This document shows positions 1-12,424 of a stretch of 64,000 nt of DNA, one piece after another. A program made the translations under genes and the position numbers. The notes under the pieces are model-generated. The model saw only the letters and a program-made list of their open reading frames with translations, did no database searches and was not told the origin of the DNA. Position 1 is the stretch's first letter, and every line of letters begins with the position of its first letter. The DNA is taken from contig OZ021722.1 in the NCBI GenBank assembly GCA_963978545.1, positions 10,321,401 to 10,385,400 of the forward strand, read 5' to 3'. Source of the stretch: Linyphia triangularis. Lineage: Eukaryota; Arthropoda; Arachnida; Araneae; Linyphiidae.

Positions 1-333
1 TGAATAGCCTTCAAAGTCCACAGAAAATTCTATAAGAAGAAAAGGTTTAAAAAAAATTGATACATCAGTTATGAAAAAGAGCATCTATCTTATAAAGCTA
101 CTAACTAGCGCTTATTGAGCATCTGACACAGCAAAGATTCAAAAAGCGAGTTGCAAGACAAGCCACAAAGAATGTGAACAAAAGAGCATTTCTAGAGGTA
201 GATTCCCAAAGAGTTCCTCACAAGAAAAATAATGGGAAATTAACTCCTTCAGAAAACTCTTGTAAATGACAAAACATACACTATATCACCAGAATCGGAT
301 GATGGAACAGAACCTAAAGACTCTGAAAAAAAG
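1..333 (+). pseudogene. Left flank of minisatellite, decayed coding-like sequence
   Basis: Purine-rich sequence with short Lys/Ser/Glu-rich open segments and frequent stops in all frames. The part from about 230 (GGGAAATTAACTCC) to 333 resembles 9008-9108 (GGGAAATAACTCC, then the stretch before the single-copy relative of the 89-bp unit). It is therefore one copy of a larger duplicated segment in which the array later grew. No start codon, splice site or promoter is evident, and the gene family is not recognised. It may continue beyond the left edge of the window. Confidence 0.35.
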
Positions 334-3300
334 TCTCCTAAGGACCAATCGGACTCTGTAACCTCAAATCGGAGACACTAACCCAGTAGAGAAATATCAC
401 AGTTGCAAGAATGACCCAAGAAGCTCCTAAGGACCAATCGGACTCTGTAACCTCAAATCGGAGACACTGACCCAGTAGAGAGATATCACAGTCGCAAGAA
501 TGACCCAAGAAGCTCCTAAGGACCAATCGGACTCTGTAACCTCAAATCGGAGACACTGACCCAGTAGAGAGATATCACAGTTGCAAGAATGACCCAAGAA
601 GCTCCTAAGGACCAATCAGACTCTGTAACCTCAAATCGGAGACACTGACCCAGTAGAGAGATATCACAGTCGCAAGAATGACCCAGGAAGCTCCTAAGGA
701 CCAATCGGACTCTGTAACCTCAAATCGGAAACACTGACCCAGTAGAGAAATATCACAGTTGCAAGAATGACCCAGGAAGCTCCTAAGGACCAATCAGACT
801 CTGTAACCTCAAATCGGAAACACTGACCCAGTAGAGAAATATCACAGTTGCAAGAATGACCCAAGAAGCTCCTAAGGACCAATCGGACTCTGTAACCTCA
901 AATCGGAGACACTGACCCAGTAGAGAGATATCACAGTCGCAAGAATGACCCAGGAAGCTCCTAAGGACCAATCGGACTCTGTAACCTCAAATCGGAGACA
1001 CTAACCCAGTAGAGAGATATCACAGTTGCAAGAATGACCCAAGAAGCTCCTAAGGACCAATCGGACTCTGTAACCTCAAATCGGAAACACTGACCCAGTA
1101 GAGAAATATCACAGTCGCAAGAATGACCCAAGAAGCTCCTAAGGACCAATCGGACTCTGTAACCTCAAATCGGAGACACTGACCCAGTAGAGAGATATCA
1201 CAGTCGCAAGAATGACCCAAGAAGCTCCTAAGGACCAATCGGACTCTGTAACCTCAAATCAGAGACACTGACCCAGTAGAGAGATATCACAGTCGCAAAA
1301 ATGACCCAAGAAGCTTCTAAGGACCAATCGGACTCTGTAACCTCAAATCGGAGACACTGACCCAGTAGAGAGATATCACAGTCTCAAGAACGACCCAAGA
1401 AGCTAAGGACCAATCGGACTCTGTAACCTCAAATCGGAGACACCGATCCAGTAGAGAGATACCACAGTCGCAAGAATGACCCAAGCGGCTCCTAAGTACA
1501 AATCGGACTCTGTAACCTCAAATCGGAGACACCGATCCAGTAGAGAGATACCACAGTCGCAAGAATGACCCAAGCGGCTCCTAAGTACAAATCGGACTCT
1601 GTAACCTCAAATCGGAGACAGTGACCCAGTAGAGAGATATCACAGTCGCAAGAATGACCCAAGAAGCTCCTAAGGACCAATCGGACTCTGTAACCTCAAA
1701 TCGGAGACACTGACCCAGTAGAGAGATATCACAGTCGCAAGAATGACCCAAGAAGCTCCTAAGGACCAATCGGACTCTGTAACCTCAAATCGGAGACACT
1801 GACCCAGTAGAGAGATATCACAGTTGCAAGAATGACCCAAGAAGCTCCTAAGGACCAATCAGACTCTGTAACCTCAAATCGGAGACACTGACACAGTAGA
1901 GAGATATCACAGTCGCAAGAATGACCCAAGAAGCTCCTAAGGACCAATCGGACTCTGTAACCTCAAATCAGAGACACTGACCCAGTAGAGAGATATCACA
2001 GTCGCAAGAATGACCCAAGAAGCTCCTAAGGACCAATCGGACTCTGTAACCTCAAATCGGAGACACTGACCCAGTAGAGAGATATCACAGTTGCAAGAAT
2101 GACCCAAGAAGCTCCTAAGGACCAATCAGACTCTGTAACCTCAAATCGGAGACACTGACCCAGTAGAGAGATATTACAGTCGCAAGAATGACCCAAGAAG
2201 CTCCTAAGGACCAATCGGACTCTGTAACCTCAAATCAGAGACACTGACCCAGTAGAGAGATATCACAGTCGCAAGAATGACCCAAGAAGCTTCTAAGGAC
2301 CAATCGGACTCTGTAACCTCAAATCGGAGACACTGACCCAGTAGAGAGATATCACAGTCTCAAGAATGACCCAAGAAGCTAAGGACCAATCGGACTCTGT
2401 AACCTCAAATCGGAGACACCGACCCAGTAGAGAGATACCACAGTCGCAAGAATGACCCAAGCAGCTCCTAAGTACAAATCGGACTCTGTAACCTCAAATC
2501 GGAGACACTGACCCAGTAGAGAGATATCACAGTCGCAAGAATGACCCAAGAAGCTCCTAAGGACCAATCGGACTCTGTAACCTCAAATCGGAGACAGTGA
2601 CCCAGTAGAGAGATATCACAGTCGCAAGAATGACCCAAGAAGCTCCTAAGGACCAATCGGACTCTGTAACCTCAAATCGGAGACACTGACCCAGTAGAGA
2701 GATATCACAGTCGCAAGAATGACCCAAGAAGCTCCTAAGGACCAATCGGACTCTGTAACCTCAAATCGGAGACACTGACCCAGTAGAGAGATATCACAGT
2801 TGCAAGAATGACCCAAGAAGCTCCTAAGGACCAATCAGACTCTGTAACCTCAAATCGGAGACACTGACACAGTAGAGAGATATCACAGTCGCAAGAATGA
2901 CCCAAGAAGCTCCTAAGGACCAATCGGACTCTGTAACCTCAAATCAGAGACACTGACCCAGTAGAGAGATATCACAGTCGCAAGAATGACCCAAGAAGCT
3001 CCTAAGGACCAATCGGACTCTGTAACCTCAAATCGGAGACACTGACCCAGTAGAGAGATATCACAGTCGCAAGAATGACCCAAGAAGCTCCTAAGGACCA
3101 ATCGGACTCTGTAACCTCAAATCGGAGACACTGACCCAGTAGAGAGATATCACAGTTGCAAGAATGACCCAAGAAGCTCCTAAGGACCAATCAGACTCTG
3201 TAACCTCAAATCGGAGACACTGACCCAGTAGAGAGATATTACAGTCGCAAGAATGACCCAAGAAGCTCCTAAGGACCAATCGGACTCTGTAACCTCAAAT

Positions 3301-6300
3301 CAGAGACACTGACCCAGTAGAGAGATATCACAGTCGCAAGAATGACCCAAGAAGCTTCTAAGGACCAATCGGACTCTGTAACCTCAAATCGGAGACACTG
3401 ACCCAGTAGAGAGATATCACAGTCTCAAGAATGACCCAAGAAGCTAAGGACCAATCGGACTCTGTAACCTCAAATCGGAGACACCGACCCAGTAGAGAGA
3501 TACCATAGTCGCAAGAATGACCCAAGCAGCTCCTAAGTACAAATCGGACTCTGTAACCTCAAATCGGAGACACTGACCCAGTAGAGAGATATCACAGTCG
3601 CAAGAATGACCCAAGAAGCTCCTAAGGACCAATCGGACTCTGTAACCTCAAATCGGAGACACTGACCCAGTAGAGAGATATCACAGTCGCAAGAATGACC
3701 CAAGAAGCTCCTAAGGACCAATCGGACTCTGTAACCTCAAATCGGAGACACTGACCCAGTAGAGAGATATCACAGTCTCAAGAATCACCCAAGAAGCTAA
3801 GGACCAATCGGACTCTGTAACCTCAAATCGGAGACACCGACCCAGTAGAGAGATATCACAGTCGCAAGAATGACCCAAGCGGCTCCTAAGGACCAATCGG
3901 ACTCTGTAACCTCAAATCGGAGACACCGACCCAGTAGAGAGATATCACAGTCGCAAGAATGACCCAAGAAGCTCCTAAGGACCAATCGGACTCTGTAACC
4001 TCAAATCGGAGACACTGACCCAGTAGAGAGATATCACAGTCGCAAGAATGACACAAGAAGCTCCTAAGGACCAATCGGACTCTGTAACCTCAAATCAGAG
4101 ACACTGACCCAGTAGAGAGATATCACAGTCGCAAGAATGACCCAAGAAGCTTCTAAGGACCAATCGGACTCTGTAACCTCAAATCGGAGACACTGACCCA
4201 GTAGAGAGATATCACAGTCTCAAGAATGACCCAAGAAGCTAAGGACCAATCGGACTCTGTAACCTCAAATCGGAGACACCGACCCAGTAGAGAGATACCA
4301 CAGTCGCAAGAATGACCCAAGCAGCTCCTAAGTACAAATCGGACTCTGTAACCTCAAATCGGAGACACTGACCCAGTAGAGAGATATCACAGTCGCAAGA
4401 ATGACCCAAGAAGCTCCTAAGGACCAATCGGACTCTGTAACCTCAAATCGGAGACACTGACCCAGTAGAGAGATATCACAGTCGCAAGAATGACCCAAGA
4501 AGCTCCTAAGGACCAATCGGACTCTGTAACCTCAAATCGGAGACACTGACCCAGTAGAGAGATATCACAGTCTCAAGAATCACCCAAGAAGCTAAGGACC
4601 AATCGGACTCTGTAACCTCAAATCGGAGACACCGACCCAGTAGAGAGATATCACAGTCGCAAGAATGACCCAAGCGGCTCCTAAGGACCAATCGGACTCT
4701 GTAACCTCAAATCGGAGACACCGACCCAGTAGAGAGATATCACAGTCGCAAGAATGACCCAAGCAGCTCCTAAGTACAAATCGGACTCTGTAACCTCAAA
4801 TCGGAGACACTGACCCAGTAGAGAGATATCACAGTCGCAAGAATGACCCAAGAAGCTCCTAAGGACCAATCGGACTCTGTAACCTCAAATCGGAGACAGT
4901 GACCCAGTAGAGAGATATCACAGTCGCAAGAATGACCCAAGAAGCTCCTAAGGACCAATCGGACTCTGTAACCTCAAATCGGAGACACTGACCCAGTAGA
5001 GAGATATCACAGTCGCAAGAATGACCCAAGAAGCTCCTAAGGACCAATCGGACTCTGTAACCTCAAATCGGAGACACTGACCCAGTAGAGAGATATCACA
5101 GTTGCAAGAATGACCCAAGAAGCTCCTAAGGACCAATCAGACTCTGTAACCTCAAATCGGAGACACTGACACAGTAGAGAGATATCACAGTCGCAAGAAT
5201 GACCCAAGAAGCTCCTAAGGACCAATCGGACTCTGTAACCTCAAATCAGAGACACTGACCCAGTAGAGAGATATCACAGTCGCAAGAATGACCCAAGAAG
5301 CTCCTAAGGACCAATCGGACTCTGTAACCTCAAATCGGAGACACTGACCCAGTAGAGAGATATCACAGTCGCAAGAATGACCCAAGAAGCTCCTAAGGAC
5401 CAATCGGACTCTGTAACCTCAAATCGGAGACACTGACCCAGTAGAGAGATATCACAGTTGCAAGAATGACCCAAGAAGCTCCTAAGGACCAATCAGACTC
5501 TGTAACCTCAAATCGGAGACACTGACCCAGTAGAGAGATATTACAGTCGCAAGAATGACCCAAGAAGCTCCTAAGGACCAATCGGACTCTGTAACCTCAA
5601 ATCAGAGACACTGACCCAGTAGAGAGATATCACAGTCGCAAGAATGACCCAAGAAGCTTCTAAGGACCAATCGGACTCTGTAACCTCAAATCGGAGACAC
5701 TGACCCAGTAGAGAGATATCACAGTCTCAAGAATGACCCAAGAAGCTAAGGACCAATCGGACTCTGTAACCTCAAATCGGAGACACCGACCCAGTAGAGA
5801 GATACCATAGTCGCAAGAATGACCCAAGCAGCTCCTAAGTACAAATCGGACTCTGTAACCTCAAATCGGAGACACTGACCCAGTAGAGAGATATCACAGT
5901 CGCAAGAATGACCCAAGAAGCTCCTAAGGACCAATCGGACTCTGTAACCTCAAATCGGAGACACTGACCCAGTAGAGAGATATCACAGTCGCAAGAATGA
6001 CCCAAGAAGCTCCTAAGGACCAATCGGACTCTGTAACCTCAAATCGGAGACACTGACCCAGTAGAGAGATATCACAGTCTCAAGAATCACCCAAGAAGCT
6101 AAGGACCAATCGGACTCTGTAACCTCAAATCGGAGACACCGACCCAGTAGAGAGATATCACAGTCGCAAGAATGACCCAAGCGGCTCCTAAGGACCAATC
6201 GGACTCTGTAACCTCAAATCGGAGACACCGACCCAGTAGAGAGATATCACAGTCGCAAGAATGACCCAAGAAGCTCCTAAGGACCAATCGGACTCTGTAA

Positions 6301-8215
6301 CCTCAAATCGGAGACACTGACCCAGTAGAGAGATATCACAGTCGCAAGAATGACCCAAGAAGCTCCTAAGGACCAATCGGACTCTGTAACCTCAAATCAG
6401 AGACACTGACCCAGTAGAGAGATATCACAGTCGCAAGAATGACCCAAGAAGCTTCTAAGGACCAATCGGACTCTGTAACCTCAAATCGGAGACACTGACC
6501 CAGTAGAGAGATATCACAGTCTCAAGAATGACCCAAGAAGCTAAGGACCAATCGGACTCTGTAACCTCAAATCGGAGACACCGACCCAGTAGAGAGATAC
6601 CACAGTCGCAAGAATGACCCAAGCAGCTCCTAAGTACAAATCGGACTCTGTAACCTCAAATCGGAGACACTGACCCAGTAGAGAGATATCACAGTCGCAA
6701 GAATGACCCAAGAAGCTCCTAAGGACCAATCGGACTCTGTAACCTCAAATCGGAGACACTGACCCAGTAGAGAGATATCACAGTCGCAAGAATGACCCAA
6801 GAAGCTCCTAAGGACCAATCGGACTCTGTAACCTCAAATCGGAGACACTGACCCAGTAGAGAGATATCACAGTCTCAAGAATCACCCAAGAAGCTAAGGA
6901 CCAATCGGACTCTGTAACCTCAAATCGGAGACACCGACCCAGTAGAGAGATATCACAGTCGCAAGAATGACCCAAGCGGCTCCTAAGGACCAATCGGACT
7001 CTGTAACCTCAAATCGGAGACACCGACCCAGTAGAGAGATACCACATTCGCAAGAATGACCCAAGCAGCTCCTAAGTACAAATCGGACTCTGTAACCTCA
7101 AATCGGAGACACTGACCCAGTAGAGAGATATCACAGTCGCAAGAATGACCCAAGAAGCTCCTAAGGACCAATCGGACTCTGTAACCTCAAATCGGAGACA
7201 CTGACCCAGTAGAGAGATATCACAGTCGCAAGAATGACCCAAGAAGCTCCTAAGGATCAATCGGACTCTGTAACCTCAAATCGGAGACACTGACCCAGTA
7301 GAGAGATATCACAGTCTCAAGAATCACCCAAGAAGCTAAGGACCAATCGGACTCTGTAACCTCAAATCGGAGACACCGACCCAGTAGAGAGATATCACAG
7401 TCGCAAGAATGACCCAAGCGGCTCCTAAGGACCAATCGGACTCTGTAACCTCAAATCGGAGACACCGACCCAGTAGAGAGATATCACAGTCGCAAGAATG
7501 ACCCAAGAAGCTCCTAAGGACCAATCGGACTCTGTAACCTCAAATCGGAGACACTGACCCAGTAGAGAGATATCACAGTCGCAAGAATGACCCAGGAAGC
7601 TCCTAAGGACCAATCGGACTCTGTAACCTCAAATCGGAGACCCTGACCCAGTAGAGAGATATCACAGTTGCAAGAATGACCCAAGAAGCTCCTAAGGACC
7701 AATCAGACTCTAACCTCAAATCGGAGACACTGACCCAGTAGAGAGATATCACAATCTCAAGAATGACCCAAGAGACTCCTAAGGAACAATTGGACTCTGT
7801 AACCTCAAATCGGAGACACTGACCCAGTAGAGAGATATCACAGTCTCAAGAATGACCCAAGACTCCTAAGGAACAAATCGGATTCTATAACCTCAAATCG
7901 GAGACACTGACCCAGTAGAGAGATATCACAATCTCAAGAATGACCCAAGAGACTCCTAAGGAACAATTGGACTCTGTAACCTCAAATCGGAGACACTGAC
8001 CCAGTAGAGAGATATCACAGTCTCAAGAATGACCCAAGACTCCTAAGGAACAAATCGGATTCTATAACCTCAAATCGGAGACACTGACACAGTAGAGAGA
8101 AATCACAGTCGCAAGAATGACCCAAGCGGCTCCTAAGTACGAATCGGATTCTATAACCTCAAATCCAAGACACTGACCCAGTAGAGGGAAATCGCAGTCG
8201 CAAGAATGACCACAA
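334..8215. repeat. 89-bp tandem array (about 89 units) with 2,302-bp higher-order repeat
   Basis: Head-to-tail units, each containing GGACCAATCGGACTCTGTAA and GAGATATCACAGTCGCAAGA. Most are 89 bp; a recurring 86-bp variant lacks CCT (AGAAGCTAAGG instead of AGAAGCTCCTAAGG). Variant units recur at fixed offsets of 442, 795, 1,065 and 2,302 bp, which equal 5, 9, 12 and 26 units minus 3 bp per short unit. The block from about 2379 to 4680 repeats at about 4681-6982, and a third partial copy follows. The final units (about 7770-8215) are more divergent, with GACTCCTAAGGAACAA. Because 89 is not a multiple of 3 and one phase always has a stop, open frames never exceed about two units, so the many 61-62-residue ORFs are not genes. 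Confidence 0.97.
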
Positions 8216-8930
8216 GAACTAACAAATCCTCCAGTCAGTTCAGAAAACAGGAAATATTGATGACATGGCACCAAAACGGAGGATTTGTTGTTGTTAAGAG
8301 ATTGAAGAAAGATTAATGGAAAAAGAACTAAGTCCAAAGAAGGATTTGGAGAAGTTCAGGTGATGCAATCTTAGGTTGCACAATAGAATAGATATTCCAA
8401 AATGAGAGAAGAAAGCAAGATCAAAGACACATAAGTTCAAGATCTGAAAAAAATTGACTCTAATTGCTAAAAGAAGTCAGTTCTAAGAAGAAAAAAAGCA
8501 AAATAAAAAAACACACAGAGAGAAAAAAAAAAAGAAAGACCAACACATATGGCTAGGGCAGTAGATATTTCTTCTTCAAGAACATACCTTTAAATATTAA
8601 CAGCCCTTGAAGACAGAGCAAAAGTCCTAAACTGCTAGCCAAAGCCTACCAATATAGTAGAAAGATTTCTGACTCTGAAGATAATCTGCTTTCAAGTCCC
8701 ATAAGGTACAAGACTCCTGAAAGAAGACAGCCTTGCACACTCAGCAAAAGGTCTGGCATATTTAAGACAAAGTACTAAAAAGTCTAAGAAGGGACACAAC
8801 AAACAAGAGCACAAGAGAAAGGACAGAAACTCCAAGGACAAACATTCTGCTCTGCACTTGGACAACTTACTTAAAGACTTCTGCATCTGAGTCTGATGGA
8901 AAAAAAAAATATATATAATGTCTGCTTACC
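8216..8930 (+). pseudogene. Coding-like relic, Ser/Lys/Glu-rich, right of array
   Basis: Short protein-like segments lie on the + strand in different frames: SDSEDNLLSSPIRYKTPERR near 8668 and a Lys/His/Asp-rich stretch starting KSKKGHNKQ near 8780. They look like low-complexity nuclear-protein sequence with SP/TP sites, but stops and frame changes interrupt them. The block 8218-8335 (CAGTCAGTTCAGAAAACAG, then GGATTTGTTGTTGTTAAGAG) is homologous to 9330-9420 and 11118-11200. No family is recognised. It could be a degraded exon, or several small exons whose splice sites I cannot place. Confidence 0.4.
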
Positions 8931-9432
8931 AATCGAGAAGAAACATGAAAAACAATCTAAGAGTTGCTACAGTCAGATCTGCAAGGAGACCTTAAGAACA
9001 AAAGTAAAGGGGAAATAACTCCTCCAGATGAAATGTCGGATGAAATCGGACAGTGTGACAACTAGAATCAGGTTCTAATATGAAACTGAGAAAAAGCCTT
9101 CTAAAGACAAATTGGACACTATAAACTCAGAATCAAGACACAGATCCAGAAAGAAAAAAATTACAGATCCATAAAAGAGAAATCACAGTCCATAGAATGG
9201 CCTCCAGAACAGATCATCTCCCAAGAAGTCATCTGAGAAAGCACCGAAGGTTACATCAAAAGAAGCTGCGCCACATGAGCAAAAGCAGAAGGTGAATGTT
9301 TCTGAAGATGAACTCAGTCCTACAAGGGAGAACAGTCAGTTCAGAAACCAGAAGATATTGATGATGAGGTACCAAAACGAGGATTTGTGGTGGTCTAGAG
9401 AGTGTAAAAAGATTAATGGAAGAAGAACAAAG
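8931..9432 (+). pseudogene. Exon-like relic with strong 5' splice site
   Basis: The + strand reads SPKKSSEKAPKVTSKEAAP from about 9217 and on to VNVSEDELSP. In a shifted frame from 9336 it reads PEDIDDEVPKRGFVVV followed by a stop. It ends AACAAAG followed by GTAAGT at 9433, a near-consensus donor. The segment 9105-9197 aligns to one unit of the 89-bp array, so this is the probable non-expanded relative of the repeat. The peptide suggests an acidic/basic low-complexity nuclear protein, but I cannot name a family. The frameshift and stop argue for a pseudogene, unless small introns have been missed. Confidence 0.45.
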
Positions 9433-9494
9433 GTAAGTCTTTAGGTATTATTTATATATTTTTTTTGTATATTTTTAAATTTTGTATACTAATA

Positions 9495-9880
9495 CAGAGT
9501 AGCCACAGAACTTGGAAAGCAGGAAAATGTCAAGGAGCTTTCTGATTCTGGAAAAAGTCAAGGAAATTTTTGAAATTTCAGGGAAATGTTTTTTTTTTTT
9601 TAAAGTACATTTTCCCGTTCATCCTTATTTTCGCGCCATTTACCCTGAGATTTGAGGTCGTTAGAAGTTAAATGTTAAGGAATAATTTAAACTTTTCACT
9701 ACCGCCAAAACTATTTTTTAAAGATTGGTGTGTTATCTCTAGCATACTTATTCTAGTTGATCAGGGTGTCTACACACCTGAAAAATCTAGAGAAGTTGGG
9801 GAAATTTGTAAAAAAGTTGGAAGTTTACTGGAAAAAAAAGAAGTGAAGTTGTTGGTTCTTTATTTGTCTGAATCCTTGTA
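9495..9880. mobile_element. GTGGCCAC-TIR MITE, 3'-degraded copy
   Basis: Begins CAGAGTAGCCACAGAAC after a TAATA pentamer and shares its internal sequence (CATTTACCCTGAGA, AATTTAAACTTTTCACTACC, GATCAGGGTGTCTACAC) with the copies at 12036 and 60726. The right end is diverged and the terminal GTGGCCA cannot be found, so the end is approximate. It contains no coding capacity. Confidence 0.7.
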
Positions 9881-10918
9881 GATTTTTAAATCATTTGGGT
9901 GTACTCTTAAATATTTTATTCAATTCAATCTGTTTTATATATTTTAATATTAGTTCAATCTGTTTAATTGTCTAGACTAACAGTTGCTATGGCGGAAGTG
10001 CTGATCGAAATGTTTCATATGTAAACTATTAAGTGAACTTATCATGGTTTGCTATGTTATGGAAATGATATTAGTTTCAGGTATCAAATTAAAATACCAT
10101 ACAAATTTATTGGTGCTAGACCTATAAGATATAATAACCATAGAATATAATCCTGTTCTTCAATTTCTAATTCAGTTGATTATTTAAAGACTTGTTTACT
10201 AGCATACACATACTAGCATGCAAAATTTGAGTAATGCTTTATTATAAGTGAATTTTTTATGCACCCATAATCTTAGCTGCAAAACTGCAATATTCAGCTT
10301 TCATCTAAGATTATTTTTTAAAACGATTTTTTTCTTCTCCCATTTTGAAAGTAATAAGCTGAAACTTCAGAACATTACCTGCATGGTTGATGCCACATTA
10401 TCACAAAGGAAACAGATTGTAGGAGAAAAATAAATTCTAGAAATTTCTTAAGCTTTCAAATTCTCCTGAAAAAATTAATGTTTGTTCATAGTTATAAAAT
10501 GGTATTCAGAGTTGCCTTAAACTTTCTCAGGGTTTTTGCTTTATGTGTAATAACATAAAAAAATTATCTGAAAAGGGACATTTAACCTTAAATCTTGTGT
10601 CAATTTATGACATATTTATGGTTCCTTGTACTTATTGAAACACATTGCTACTCAACAAAATAAGCAAAAGATGTCAACCATTCAGCCTTAAAAAGAAACA
10701 TTTCCAAACATTTCCATGCTGCTACCATTTGTTTTGTTAATTTAAAACTCACTTTTTTTTTTATTCTTGAAGTTAGTGGCTATTAATTAAGAAATATTTC
10801 ACAAATGTATTAAATGTTGATTAAATAATGGACATCTCAAATTATGTTCCTTCTCTCAATATGTTAGTATTCTTATGACTAGTACTGATAAACTTATATC
10901 ATAAACTTTATTTTTCAG
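9881..10918. other. AT-rich spacer or intron, nothing recognised
   Basis: Lies between the donor at 9433 and the acceptor at 10912-10918. It holds only short chance ORFs and homopolymer runs. If the flanking exon-like blocks belonged to one transcript this would be intron. Confidence 0.5.
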
Positions 10919-11221
10919 TATCCTGAAGATGCAACAAAACTTTAGAAGACACTGATTTGGAAAAGAGAAATTGCAGTCTCAGGGATGGCCACAAGGAAAC
11001 AAACAATCTCCTAAGAGGTCAACTGAGAAAGCCCTGAAGGTTGCATCACTTGAAGATGTGCCAGTGAAACAAAAGCAGAATTTATTGTTTCTGAAGACGA
11101 GTTTAGCTGTATCAGCGAGAACAGTCAGTTCAGAAAACAGAAGATAGCGATGATGAGACACCAAAACAGAGGATTTGTGGTGTTTAAGAGAGTGAAGAAA
11201 GATTGCTGAAAAATAACTAAA
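10919..11221 (+). pseudogene. Second exon-like block, paralogue of 9180-9432
   Basis: Preceded by TTTATTTTTCAG (acceptor, exon start 10919) and followed by GTAAGT at 11222. The order of motifs matches the 9180-9432 block: AATTGCAGTCTCAGGGATGG, an SxKAxKVAS-like stretch near 11024, CAGTCAGTTCAGAAAACAG near 11123, then a frame reading RGFVVFKRVKKDC near 11170. As in the other copies, the frame is not maintained across the block and stops occur. It looks like a duplicated exon that has decayed, or one that is used as non-coding transcript. Family unknown. Confidence 0.45.
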
Positions 11222-12035
11222 GTAAGTTGTTGGTTTGATATTTGAGTGAAGGGGTCTTGAAACTTTTTAGTAGGTTTTGCAGTCCTCTCAAATACCAGTA
11301 TTTTAATATCAACCTAACAACAGATTGATGAGTTGCAGTTATTGTGGCAGAAATGCCAATAGAAAGTATTGACAAGTATTGGATCACGTCCGGGTAACCA
11401 GTGTAGCGATGTGCGCTAATGGGGAGTCGAACCAGGGACTCCTAGATCAGTAGACAGGCATGTTAACCACTAGACAAAAGAGATCTTTGGTGTCTAGGTA
11501 TTGCATCAGTTATTTGTACACAAGACCACCACACTTAACTAAAGCGAATTTTTCGAGCTATGTCATATTTTATGGAAGTAAAATTGTTTTATTTCTGTAT
11601 TTTAACTTCAGGTATCAAGTCCTTTCATTGAAATTACAAACTCCTATCCCTCTAGACAAAATAATACAAATATGTCGATCATTTTGCCTAAGGAGGGACC
11701 ATTTTATAAAATTTCATTGTTCCCTGCAAACATTTGTTTTGTCAATTACAAACCTGTTTTTTTTTCTTTTTTTTTTCTGAAACTTATCTCAACCAATTTA
11801 GAAACCTTTTATGTATCTTTAATGTTAACTAAACACTTTTCACTTTAAATATTGCCCTTGCTTTCAATAAGTTAATATTTTCAATGACCTGAAGCTACTC
11901 CTTATGTTTCGTCAAGGAAAAGAACACTTTCAAGTAAGTATTCTGTGCTCAGTTGAGCTCTACAAACTGAAAATTATACTTTTCTCTTTAATCAGTTTGT
12001 TAAGTGTTGTTGGATTTTCAACTTGGCTCAATTAA
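11222..12035. other. AT-rich spacer with a tRNA-like fragment
   Basis: Apart from the tRNA-derived piece at 11400-11475, nothing is recognised. T-rich runs at about 11757-11778 make a long chance ORF on the + strand. Confidence 0.4.
11400..11475 (-). repeat. tRNA-derived SINE or tRNA pseudogene fragment
   Basis: On the minus strand there is an A-box-like TAGTGGTTAACATGC (about 11472-11458) and a perfect B box GGTTCGACTCC (11433-11423). The T stem pairs at only two positions and the anticodon arm is irregular, so it is unlikely to be a working tRNA gene. It shares the TAGTGGTTARCRTGC motif with the SINE at 42406-42579. Confidence 0.55.
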
Positions 12036-12424
12036 CAGTGTGGCCACAGAACCTGGAAATGTCAGGGATTATTTTTTTAAATGTTAGAAAATCAGGGAAA
12101 TGTTCCTTCTTCTGAAGGTACGTTTCCTCATTCGTCCATATTTTGGTGCCATTTTTTTACCCAGAGAATTGTAATGGTAATCGTTAGAAGATTAATGTTA
12201 TGGAATAATTTAAACTTTTTACTACCGGCAAAACTACCTTTAAAAAATTGGCATATTTTCTCTTTAGCATACATGTTCTATTTGATCAGGGTGTCTATAC
12301 ATCTGGAAAAGTTGAGGAAATTTGAAAAAAGTTTGCCTTAAAATCAGGGTATTTTTTAGAAATCTGTCAGGGAAATCGGGGAATTATCAGAAAAAAAATT
12401 TTCCTAAATTTTTTGGCCATTCTG
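12036..12424. mobile_element. GTGGCCAC-TIR MITE, full-length copy with ATTAA TSD
   Basis: A 389-bp non-autonomous element from CAGTGTGGCCACAGAACC to TTTTTTGGCCATTCTG, flanked by ATTAA at 12031-12035 and 12425-12429. The interior matches the 60726 copy (TTTACCCAGAGAATTGTAATGG, shortened here; GGAATAATTTAAACTTTT; GATCAGGGTGTCTA). A 5-bp TSD and a roughly 15-bp TIR do not fix a superfamily. It has no transposase. The 86-residue ORF inside it is an artefact. Confidence 0.85.

Noticed and set aside
338..7702. Dozens of 61-62-residue minus-strand ORFs
   Set aside because: They are the same two-unit read-through of the 89-bp repeat. The unit length is not a multiple of 3, so each frame meets the stop in its third phase.
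334..8215. CRISPR array
   Set aside because: The whole unit is repeated with no unique spacers, the units are far too similar, and the context is eukaryotic.
11400..11475. Functional tRNA gene on the minus strand
   Set aside because: The B box is perfect but the T stem and anticodon arm do not pair properly, so a SINE or pseudo-tRNA is more likely.
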